Part shown: piece by piece, positions 56,588 to 64,000 of the stretch | Numbering within the stretch: position 1 is the stretch's first letter | Layout: each line of letters starts with the position of its first letter | Assembly: GCA_000384935.1 (NCBI GenBank) | Contig: ARRA01000003.1 | Span: forward strand, 1-64,000 | Reading direction: 5' to 3' | DNA from: a gamma proteobacterium SCGC AAA076-P13 | GTDB taxonomy: Bacteria; Pseudomonadota; Gammaproteobacteria; Magnimaribacterales; D2472 | DNA length: 64,000 bases | Notes under the pieces: model-generated | Seen by the model: only the letters and a program-made list of their open reading frames with translations | The model's database searches: none | Told to the model about the DNA's origin: nothing | Translations under genes and position numbers: made by a program

Positions 56588-58690
56588 TTAATTAGCTTTT
56601 AACCCTTCCGCTATATTGTTTGGAACCTCACCATACTTGGTAAATTCCATTGTAAATGTAGCTCTACCCTGGGTAGCTGATCTAAGGTCTGTTGCATAAC
56701 CAAACATTTCGGCTAATGGTACTTCTGATGAAACTTCTTTACCGGAAGTAATATCGTCCATGCCTAAAATAATTCCTCTTCGTCTATTTAAATCACCAAC
56801 AACGTCTCCCATATGTTCTTCAGGAGTTACCACTACAACTTTCATAACAGGTTCAAGTAAAGCAGGTTTAGCTTTATTGGCTCCATCTTTCAGCGCATAA
56901 GATCCAGCAATTTTGAATGCCATTTCATTTGAATCAACATCATGGAATGAACCATCGTATAAGGTTGCTCTAAGAGCTAATAATGGATACCCAGCTATAA
57001 CACCATTTTGCATTTGCTCTTGAATACCTTTATTTACTGCTGGTATGTATTCTTTTGGTATAGCACCGCCAACAATTTTATCAACGAACTCATACTCATC
57101 ATCTAGCCCTAATGGCTCTAGTTTTAACCAGACATGACCATACTGACCTTTACCACCACTCTGTCTTACAAATTTACCTTCCACTTCAACAGTTTCTTTA
57201 ATTGTTTCTCTGTATGCTACCTGAGGTTTACCTATGTTTGCTTCAACTGAAAATTCTCTTCTCATTCTATCAACAAGAACATCTAAGTGAAGCTCGCCCA
57301 TGCCAGAAATAATTGTTTGTCCTGACTCTTCGTCACTAGCAACTCTAAATGAAGGGTCTTCTTGAGCTAACTTTCCTAGTGCAAGAGACATTTTTTCTTG
57401 ATCTGGCTTAGATTTTGGCTCAACTGCTACTGAAATAACAGGTTCGGGGAAATCCATTCTCTCTAAAACAATCTGCTTATTAGCATCTGACAATGTATCA
57501 CCTGTAGTAATATCTTTTAAGCCAATACAAGCTGCTATATCACCAGCTCTTACTTCTTTAATTTCTTCTCTATTATTCGAGTGCATTTGAACCATTCTGC
57601 CAACTCTTTCTTTTTTAGATTTAGTGGAGTTTACGACAGCATCTCCAACCTTTAGCACGCCTGAGTAAACTCTTATAAAAGTTAAGGTACCTACAAATGG
57701 ATCTGTTGCGATTTTAAAAGCAAGCGCAGAAAAAGGTTCATCATCTGATGATTTTCTTGAATCTTCTTCTTCATCCTCTTGGGAATTGTTAGGAATAACT
57801 CCAGTAATAGCTTTAACCTCATCTGGAGCAGGTAAAAATTCTACTACTGCATCTAACATAGCTTGAACGCCTTTGTTTTTAAATGCAGAGCCGCATAAGC
57901 CAACAATTAGCTCATTTGCTAACGATCTAATTCTTAAACCTTCTTTTATTTGATCTTGTGAAAGCTCACCTGATTCTAAATAAGTATCCATGAGTTCTTC
58001 GTTAGCCTCAGCAGCTGCTTCGACCATTTCTTCTCGTAACTGAGAACACTTATCCATTAAATCTGCAGGTATATCTTTTTCTTCAAAAGTTAATCCTTGA
58101 TCTTCTTCATTCCAATAAATTGCACGCATTTTTATTAAATCAACTACGCCTTTGAATTCTTCTTCTGAGCCAATGTTATATTGTATTGGGACTATATTTG
58201 CTTGAAGCCTATCTTTAATCTGGCCAATTACTCTTTCAAAGTTGGCTCCTGCTCTGTCCATTTTGTTTACAAATACAACTCTTGGCACTTCATATCTATT
58301 GGCTTGCCTCCATACTGTCTCAGATTGAGGCTCAACACCTGAGGTTGCACAAAATACTACAACAGCTCCATCTAAAACTCTTAGAGACCTTTCAACTTCA
58401 ATAGTGAAATCAACGTGACCAGGTGTATCAATAATATTAATTCTATGTTGAGGGAATTGTTGCTCCATTCCACTCCAAAAACATGTAGTTGCAGCTGAGG
58501 TAATTGTTATTCCTCTTTCTTGTTCTTGCTCCATCCAGTCCATAGTAGCTGCGCCATCATGAACCTCACCAATTTTATGAGAAAGACCAGTGTAAAAAAG
58601 AACTCTTTCAGTTGTAGTTGTTTTACCTGCGTCAACGTGTGCGCATATACCAACGTTACGATATTTATTTAATACTATTTGTCTAGCCAT
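56588..58690 (-). CDS. fusA: elongation factor G
   Basis: Translocation GTPase. 700 residues (E. coli 704). G domain: [19 protein letters not shown] (P loop), [12 protein letters not shown] (switch I), [16 protein letters not shown] (switch II) and [11 protein letters not shown]. Domains II-V follow, with [15 protein letters not shown] and [17 protein letters not shown]. It has the canonical single-copy str-operon position after rpsG. No tuf gene follows; rpsJ comes next. Confidence 0.98.
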   Translation of the reverse strand: MARQIVLNKYRNVGICAHVDAGKTTTTERVLFYTGLSHKIGEVHDGAATMDWMEQEQERGITITSAATTCFWSGMEQQFPQHRINIIDTPGHVDFTIEVERSLRVLDGAVVVFCATSGVEPQSETVWRQANRYEVPRVVFVNKMDRAGANFERVIGQIKDRLQANIVPIQYNIGSEEEFKGVVDLIKMRAIYWNEEDQGLTFEEKDIPADLMDKCSQLREEMVEAAAEANEELMDTYLESGELSQDQIKEGLRIRSLANELIVGLCGSAFKNKGVQAMLDAVVEFLPAPDEVKAITGVIPNNSQEDEEEDSRKSSDDEPFSALAFKIATDPFVGTLTFIRVYSGVLKVGDAVVNSTKSKKERVGRMVQMHSNNREEIKEVRAGDIAACIGLKDITTGDTLSDANKQIVLERMDFPEPVISVAVEPKSKPDQEKMSLALGKLAQEDPSFRVASDEESGQTIISGMGELHLDVLVDRMRREFSVEANIGKPQVAYRETIKETVEVEGKFVRQSGGKGQYGHVWLKLEPLGLDDEYEFVDKIVGGAIPKEYIPAVNKGIQEQMQNGVIAGYPLLALRATLYDGSFHDVDSNEMAFKIAGSYALKDGANKAKPALLEPVMKVVVVTPEEHMGDVVGDLNRRRGIILGMDDITSGKEVSSEVPLAEMFGYATDLRSATQGRATFTMEFTKYGEVPNNIAEGLKAN

Positions 58691-58718
58691 AATTGATATT
58701 TATATATTTGGTTGGTTA

Positions 58719-59189
58719 TTAAAATCTGAAATGTGAGAAAGCTTTATTAGCTTCAGCCATTTTGTGAACATCTTCTCTTTTTCTAACTGCTGAACCCTTT
58801 TTTTGAGATGCGTCCATAAGCTCACCAGCAAGTCTAAGATTCATTGATTTTTCACTTCTTTTTCTTGCAGCATCAACAATCCATCTCATAGCAAGCGCCT
58901 GTCTTCTAGACGGTCTAATTTCAATTGGCACTTGGTAGTTTGCACCACCAACTCTTCTAGATTTAACCTCAACAACAGGGCTAACTTCTTCAAGCGCTTT
59001 CATAAAGATACCTAATGGGTCTTCTTTTGAAGTTTTAGTTATTTGGTCAAAAGCACCATATACAATTTTTTCAGCTACAGATTTTTTACCGTCTTTCATA
59101 AGGTTGTTCATGAATTTGGCAAGTATGACGTCTTTGTACTTAGGATCTGGTAATACTTTTCTTTTTTCGGGACTTCTTCTTCTTGGCAT
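58719..59189 (-). CDS. rpsG: ribosomal protein S7
   Basis: 156 residues. [43 protein letters not shown] and [24 protein letters not shown] are diagnostic. 2-nt gap to rpsL; in E. coli S7 regulates the str operon from the rpsL-rpsG interval, which here is too short for that structure. Confidence 0.98.
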   Translation of the reverse strand: MPRRRSPEKRKVLPDPKYKDVILAKFMNNLMKDGKKSVAEKIVYGAFDQITKTSKEDPLGIFMKALEEVSPVVEVKSRRVGGANYQVPIEIRPSRRQALAMRWIVDAARKRSEKSMNLRLAGELMDASQKKGSAVRKREDVHKMAEANKAFSHFRF

Positions 59190-59191
59190 AA

Positions 59192-59563
59192 TTATTTACC
59201 TTTTTTGGCTCCATATTTGGATCTTCTTTGTTTTCTATTTGCAACTCCAGATGTATCTAGAGTTCCCCTCACTGTGTGATATCTAACACCAGGAAGATCT
59301 TTAACTCTTCCACCTCTGATTAAAACCAATGAATGCTCTTGAAGATTGTGCCCTTCTCCACCTATATAAGATGTAACTTCAAAACCACTTGTTAATCTAA
59401 CTCTGCAAACTTTTCTTAAAGCTGAATTAGGTTTTTTAGGAGTTGTTGTATACACACGAGTGCAAACACCTCTTCTTTGAGGACATGCATTTAATGCTGG
59501 TACATCTGTCTTTCTAACTTTAGGTTTTCTAGACTTTTTTAATAACTGATTTACTGTTGCCAT
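59192..59563 (-). CDS. rpsL: ribosomal protein S12
   Basis: 123 residues. [47 protein letters not shown] and [18 protein letters not shown] are diagnostic. The lysines in TPKKPNS and GRVKDLP, changed in streptomycin-resistant mutants of other bacteria, are the wild-type residues. First gene of the str block. Confidence 0.98.
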   Translation of the reverse strand: MATVNQLLKKSRKPKVRKTDVPALNACPQRRGVCTRVYTTTPKKPNSALRKVCRVRLTSGFEVTSYIGGEGHNLQEHSLVLIRGGRVKDLPGVRYHTVRGTLDTSGVANRKQRRSKYGAKKGK

Positions 59564-59588
59564 AATATTTTTTATTGGTTAGGCCGCG

Positions 59589-59617
59589 ATTCTATAGATT
59601 AGATCAATTGCGGTCAA
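59589..59617 (-). promoter_or_regulatory. sigma-70 promoter of rpsL-rpsG-fusA
   Basis: On the minus strand TTGACC (59612-59617) starts just after the rpoC stop codon and is followed after 17 nt by TAGAAT (59589-59594). Only 56 nt separate rpoC and rpsL, so promoter and leader fill the whole gap. Confidence 0.75.
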
Positions 59618-59619
59618 CA

Positions 59620-62600
59620 TTATTCCTCCGTTTCTTGAAGTTCTTGTCTTAGTGCTGCTTCAATATCATCTGCAGAAAGAGTTTGCTCTTCAAGGTCAAA
59701 TTGTTTTTTATTTTTTAATTTATCATGGAATTCCATACCTGTTCCTGCAGGAATGAGCCTTCCAACTACTACGTTTTCTTTAAGACCTCTTAAGTGATCT
59801 TTCTTACCAGTAACCGCTGCTTCAGTAAGCACTCTGGTTGTCTCTTGGAAAGATGCTGCAGAGATAAATGAGTCAGTTGCTAATGATGCTTTAGTAATAC
59901 CTAATAGAACTCTTTCAAATTCTGCTGGAGTATTGCCTGCGGATTCAACCTTTGCATTTTCTTCGACTAGCTCTGCATAGCTCACTTGGTCGCCTTGAAT
60001 GAATTTAGTATCACCACCATCAACGATTAAAGCCTTTCTGAGCATCTGTCTTAAGATAGTCTCAATGTGTTTATCATTAATTGATACACCCTGAAGTCTA
60101 TAAACATCTTGAATCTCATTAACTATAAAATTGGTTAATTCAGGAATTCCTTTAAGTCTTAGAATGTCATGCGGGCTGTAAGGTCCGTCTGAAATAATAT
60201 CGCCTTTAGTAATTCTTTCTCCTTCAAAAACTGAAAGAGTTCTATGTTTTGGTATTAACATTTCAGTATTTTGAGCTTTCTTAGTAGCTCCTTCTGGAGT
60301 AATAACTAACCTAATTTTACCTTTAGTTTCCTTACCAAAAGATATAATTCCTGTTTCCTCTGACAGAACAGAAGCATCCTTAGGCTTTCTAGCTTCAAAT
60401 AAATCTGCAACTCTAGGAAGACCACCGGTAATATCTTTGGTCTTTGAAGCCACTAACGGCATTCTTGCTATAACCTCGCCCGCTGTGATTTTTTGGCCAT
60501 CTCTTAGATTGACCAATCCGCCAGCTGGAAGTGGATATTCAGCAGGAGCATTAAAATCTCCTATAAGAAGAACTTTACCTTTTGAGTCTACGATTTCTAC
60601 TTTTGGAGATAAATCTCTTCCAGCAGTAGGCCTATCAGAAACTTCGATGATCTCAATACTAGACAACCCAGTAAGCTCATCCATTTGCTCTCTAACAGTA
60701 ACTCCATCTTCTATATCAATAAATCTAACTTTTCCTGAAGCTTCTGCAACAATAGGTCTTGTATAAGGATCCCATGATGCAACTTTTATTCCAGCCTCTA
60801 GATCAGATTGATCTTTTACTTCCAATGTCGCTCCATAAGGAACTTTGTATTGTTCAGTAATTTTTCCACTTGGCTCAGTAATTGTTGCCATAGCATTTCT
60901 AGAAACAACAACCTCTAATTTGTCTTTATTTGTAACTGTTTTCATATCATCTGAGAAAGTTACAACACCAAGATTCTTATTATAAATTGCATTATCTTCA
61001 GATGAGCTTGAAGCAGCTCCACCAATATGGAATGTACGCATAGTTAGCTGAGTTCCTGGCTCTCCAATAGATTGAGCTGCAACAACACCTACAGCCTCTC
61101 CTCTATGAACCAGATGACCTCTAGCAAGGTCTCTTCCATAACATTTTGAGCAAACACCTATAGAAGCCTCACAAGTCATTGGAGATCTTACTTTTAATGT
61201 AGCAAGATTTAATGAATCAATACTATCAACAGCATCTTCATCAAGCATGGTGTCTTTTTCAAATAAAACATTACCATCATTATCAAGGATAGGTTCAGCA
61301 ATAACTCTTCCAAGAATTCTATCGGTTAATGCTTGTATTATTTCACCACCATCGATAATAGAGGTTACTGTGATAGATTCCTCAGTACCGCAGTCTTCAA
61401 TATTAATTACTGAATCCATTGAAACATCACAAAGTCTTCTTGTTAAATAACCTGAATTAGCAGTTTTTAAAGCTGTATCTGCAAGCCCTTTTCTGGCTCC
61501 ATGGGTAGAAATAAAATACTGTAATACTGAAAGGCCTTCTCTAAAGTTAGCTGTGATTGGTGTTTCAATAATTGACCCATCAGGCTTGGACATTAAGCCC
61601 CTCATTCCTGAAAGCTGTCTAATCTGTGCTGGAGATCCTCTAGCACCGGAATCAGCATATATATATACAGAGTTAAATGATGATTGCTCAACATCTTTTC
61701 CATCAGGTGTTTTAGCAGTTTCAGTACTTATTTTTTCCATCATAGCTTTTGCTACTTGCTCGTTAGCTCTCGACCAAATATCGATAACTTTGTTGTACCT
61801 TTCTCCTCTTGTAACAAGACCTGAATCAAACTGTTTTTCAATAGCCTTAACTTCTTTTTCAGAGTCATCAATAATTTTTGCTTTTTGCTCAGGAATAACA
61901 AAATCATTTACACCAATAGATGAGCCTGATCTAGTTGAAAAGTCAAAACCTAGATACATTAATTGGTCAGCAAAAATAACTGTTTCTTTAAGTCCTGCTT
62001 TTCTGTATGAAATATCTACTAATTTTGATACTAGTTTTTTATTTAATACTTTATTTATGTTTTCAAAACCAACTGCATTTGGAGTAATTCTCCATATCAA
62101 GACTCTACCTACAGTAGTTTCATGAATCTGTCTCTCGCCATCTTTATCAGTAATTCTTACTTTGATAGCAGCGTGAATATTTATCGTTTCTGTCTCATAA
62201 GCCCTTAATACTTCATCGGGGTCACTGAATACTCTTCCTGCTCCGTTTGCGCTGGCATTGTCTCTAGTCATGTAATACAAACCTAGAACAATATCTTGCG
62301 TTGGGTTAATTATTGGTGAGCCATCAGCAGGTGATAAAATATTGTTTGTAGACATCATAAGTGCCCTTGCTTCGAGTTGCGCCTCTAAAGTCAAAGGAAC
62401 GTGCACAGCCATTTGATCTCCATCAAAGTCAGCATTAAATGCAACACATACCAAAGGATGAAGCTGGATAGCTTTTCCTTCAATTAATTTTGGTTCAAAA
62501 GCCTGCAGGCCTAATCTATGAAGAGTAGGAGCTCTGTTTAACATAACAGGATGTTCTCTAATAACATCCTCAAGAACTTCCCATACCTCTGGCGTTTCCC

Positions 62601-63801
62601 TTTCTACAAGTTTTTTTGCAGCTTTAATGGTAGTCGCTAATTCTCTTTGTTCTAACTTTCCATATACAAATGGTTTAAATAGCTCTAAAGCCATTTTTTT
62701 TGGCAATCCGCATTGATGTAATTTTAAAGTTGGACCTGAAACAATTACCGATCTTCCAGAATAATCGACCCTCTTTCCTAAAAGGTTCTGTCTAAATCTT
62801 CCGCCTTTACCTTTAATCATATCTGCAAGAGATTTAAGAGGTCGTTTATTGGTTCCAGTAATAACTCTTCCTCTTCTTCCATTATCTAGGAGGGCATCAA
62901 CTGATTCTTGAAGCATTCTTTTTTCATTTCTTACAATGATTTCAGGTGCATTAAGCTCTAAAAGTCTTTTTAATCTATTATTTCTATTTATAACTCTTCT
63001 ATATAAATCATTTAGGTCTGAAGTGGCAAAACGCCCACCCTCAAGCGGCACTAGAGGTCTTAAGTCTGGCGGTAATACAGGCAATACATTCATTACCATC
63101 CACTCAGGTCTATTTCCTGACTCGTTAAATGCTTCTAATAATTTTAATCTTTTAGATAGCTTTTTAAGCTTAGTTTCTGAGTTAGTTTGAGGTATCTCTT
63201 CTCTTATGATTCTAATCTCTTCATTAATATCAAGCTCTTCAAGAAGGATTTGAACAGACTCTGCTCCCATACCTGCCTGAAACTCATCACCAAATTCTTC
63301 ATATTTTTCAACCCATTCTTCTTCAGTTAAGATTTCTCCTTTTTCAAGGGGTGTTAATCCTGGGTCAGTAACAATATAGCTTTCGAAATATAAAACTCTT
63401 TCAATTTCTCTTAATGTTGTATTTAAAAGTAAGCCGATTCTTGATGGGAGTGATTTTAAGAACCATATGTGTGCTACTGGCGCAGCTAAATCTATATGTC
63501 CCATTCTTTCTCTTCTAACTTTCGCTAAAGTGACTTCTACTCCACACTTTTCACAAACAACACCTCTGTGCTTCATTCTTTTATATTTACCACAAATACA
63601 TTCGTAATCTTTTATTGGACCAAATATTTTAGAACAAAATAACCCATCTCTTTCTGGTTTGAAAGTTCTATAGTTTATTGTTTCTGGTTTCTTTACTTCA
63701 CCAAAGGACCAAGATTTGATTACTTGTGGAGAAGCTAGTCCTGCAGAAATGGTAGTAAAATCATCCTGCCCTGTTTTTAAAGAATTTAATAAGTCTCTCA
63801 A
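59620..63801 (-). CDS. rpoC: RNA polymerase subunit beta'
   Basis: 1393 residues (E. coli 1407). The start is TTG with GGAG 9 nt upstream; the protein then reads (M)[10 protein letters not shown] and [20 protein letters not shown], matching the E. coli N terminus, so TTG is well supported. The zinc site 1 cysteines are in [19 protein letters not shown]. The catalytic Mg2+ motif is [12 protein letters not shown]. The second zinc site includes [44 protein letters not shown] is in the trigger-loop region. It lies 9 nt after rpoB. Confidence 0.99.
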   Translation of the reverse strand: MRDLLNSLKTGQDDFTTISAGLASPQVIKSWSFGEVKKPETINYRTFKPERDGLFCSKIFGPIKDYECICGKYKRMKHRGVVCEKCGVEVTLAKVRRERMGHIDLAAPVAHIWFLKSLPSRIGLLLNTTLREIERVLYFESYIVTDPGLTPLEKGEILTEEEWVEKYEEFGDEFQAGMGAESVQILLEELDINEEIRIIREEIPQTNSETKLKKLSKRLKLLEAFNESGNRPEWMVMNVLPVLPPDLRPLVPLEGGRFATSDLNDLYRRVINRNNRLKRLLELNAPEIIVRNEKRMLQESVDALLDNGRRGRVITGTNKRPLKSLADMIKGKGGRFRQNLLGKRVDYSGRSVIVSGPTLKLHQCGLPKKMALELFKPFVYGKLEQRELATTIKAAKKLVERETPEVWEVLEDVIREHPVMLNRAPTLHRLGLQAFEPKLIEGKAIQLHPLVCVAFNADFDGDQMAVHVPLTLEAQLEARALMMSTNNILSPADGSPIINPTQDIVLGLYYMTRDNASANGAGRVFSDPDEVLRAYETETINIHAAIKVRITDKDGERQIHETTVGRVLIWRITPNAVGFENINKVLNKKLVSKLVDISYRKAGLKETVIFADQLMYLGFDFSTRSGSSIGVNDFVIPEQKAKIIDDSEKEVKAIEKQFDSGLVTRGERYNKVIDIWSRANEQVAKAMMEKISTETAKTPDGKDVEQSSFNSVYIYADSGARGSPAQIRQLSGMRGLMSKPDGSIIETPITANFREGLSVLQYFISTHGARKGLADTALKTANSGYLTRRLCDVSMDSVINIEDCGTEESITVTSIIDGGEIIQALTDRILGRVIAEPILDNDGNVLFEKDTMLDEDAVDSIDSLNLATLKVRSPMTCEASIGVCSKCYGRDLARGHLVHRGEAVGVVAAQSIGEPGTQLTMRTFHIGGAASSSSEDNAIYNKNLGVVTFSDDMKTVTNKDKLEVVVSRNAMATITEPSGKITEQYKVPYGATLEVKDQSDLEAGIKVASWDPYTRPIVAEASGKVRFIDIEDGVTVREQMDELTGLSSIEIIEVSDRPTAGRDLSPKVEIVDSKGKVLLIGDFNAPAEYPLPAGGLVNLRDGQKITAGEVIARMPLVASKTKDITGGLPRVADLFEARKPKDASVLSEETGIISFGKETKGKIRLVITPEGATKKAQNTEMLIPKHRTLSVFEGERITKGDIISDGPYSPHDILRLKGIPELTNFIVNEIQDVYRLQGVSINDKHIETILRQMLRKALIVDGGDTKFIQGDQVSYAELVEENAKVESAGNTPAEFERVLLGITKASLATDSFISAASFQETTRVLTEAAVTGKKDHLRGLKENVVVGRLIPAGTGMEFHDKLKNKKQFDLEEQTLSADDIEAALRQELQETEE

Positions 63802-63810
63802 TTTAATCTC

Positions 63811-64000
63811 CTAGTTTTCTGAATCTAATTCGAGGTTAATTCCAAGTGATTTAATTTCTTTACTAAGAACATTAAATGACTCAGGGATATTTGCTTCCAT
63901 TTCATAACTTCCATCAACAATATTTTTATACATTTTAGTTCTACCAGATACATCATCTGACTTAACAGTTAGCATTTCTTGCAGAGTATAGGATGCTCCA
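63811..64000 (-). CDS. rpoB: RNA polymerase subunit beta, C-terminal end (continues beyond window)
   Basis: The last 63 codons are visible on the minus strand: [40 protein letters not shown] and [13 protein letters not shown] followed by TAG. This aligns with the E. coli RpoB end ([23 protein letters not shown] type). The rest lies past position 64000, and the fragment is missing from the ORF track. Confidence 0.97.
   Translation of the reverse strand, partial: GASYTLQEMLTVKSDDVSGRTKMYKNIVDGSYEMEANIPESFNVLSKEIKSLGINLELDSEN

Noticed and set aside
61553-62125. 190-aa ORF on + inside rpoC
   Set aside because: Antisense shadow of a highly conserved gene; composition and lack of motifs give no support.
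1-64000. CRISPR arrays, rRNA, tRNA genes, insertion sequences, phage genes
   Set aside because: Read for on both strands; no spaced direct repeats, tRNA-like folds other than the tmRNA, or transposase or phage motifs were seen.

Overview
The window is one dense stretch of bacterial chromosome: about 70 protein-coding genes, one tmRNA gene, no rRNA or tRNA genes seen, and almost no spacer DNA. Gene content and order (lpxD-fabZ-lpxA-lpxB-rnhB-dnaE-accA, omlA/bamE-fur, grpE-dnaK-dnaJ-dapB, smpB-ratA-rnfH, ssrA, rplU-rpmA-obg, ssb/uvrA, str-S10-spc-alpha) are those of a Gammaproteobacterium. The AT-rich composition, 4-nt gene overlaps, shortened enzymes and a TonB-dependent receptor suggest a streamlined marine lineage, with a SAR86-like organism as my best guess. 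That assignment is inference from gene content, not a database result.

Layout. (1) 1-892: 3' end of leuA on +. (2) 889-25950, all on -: a crotonase, then, read from the right, fur, grpE-dnaK-dnaJ-dapB, rpsB-tsf-pyrH-frr, uppS-cdsA-dxr-rseP-bamA-skp, lpxD-fabZ-lpxA-lpxB-rnhB-dnaE-accA-tilS. This joins protein folding, translation factors, isoprenoid and phospholipid synthesis, outer-membrane assembly, lipid A synthesis and replication in a nearly continuous run. (3) 26037-29810: bamE (+), rnfH-ratA-SNF symporter-DUF3429 (-), smpB (+) and the tmRNA gene ssrA (+). (4) 29841-33271: the most accessory part, a secreted helical-repeat protein of unknown function and a TonB-dependent receptor, closed by a clear intrinsic terminator. 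(5) 33339-43274: rpsT (+), obgE-rpmA-rplU (-), ispB-fabA-fabB (+), ssb-crotonase-old yellow enzyme (-), uvrA (+). (6) 43276-64000, all on -: the classical ribosomal superoperon, read from the right as rpoB(partial)-rpoC-rpsL-rpsG-fusA-(no tuf)-rpsJ through secY-rpmJ-rpsM to rplQ.

Most of the window is conserved housekeeping DNA and I found no hidden phage, CRISPR array, toxin system or biosynthetic island. The observations most worth following are regulatory. A near-consensus sigma-32 promoter precedes grpE, and its -10 box is one arm of an inverted repeat that could fold only in read-through mRNA from fur. There is a candidate S2-binding leader before rpsB, and an exact 45-bp DNA repeat inside the 3' end of rpsB. 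EF-Tu is missing from the str cluster, there is no room for an S4 leader before rpsM, and three convergent gene pairs share the same CTAA stop-codon overlap.
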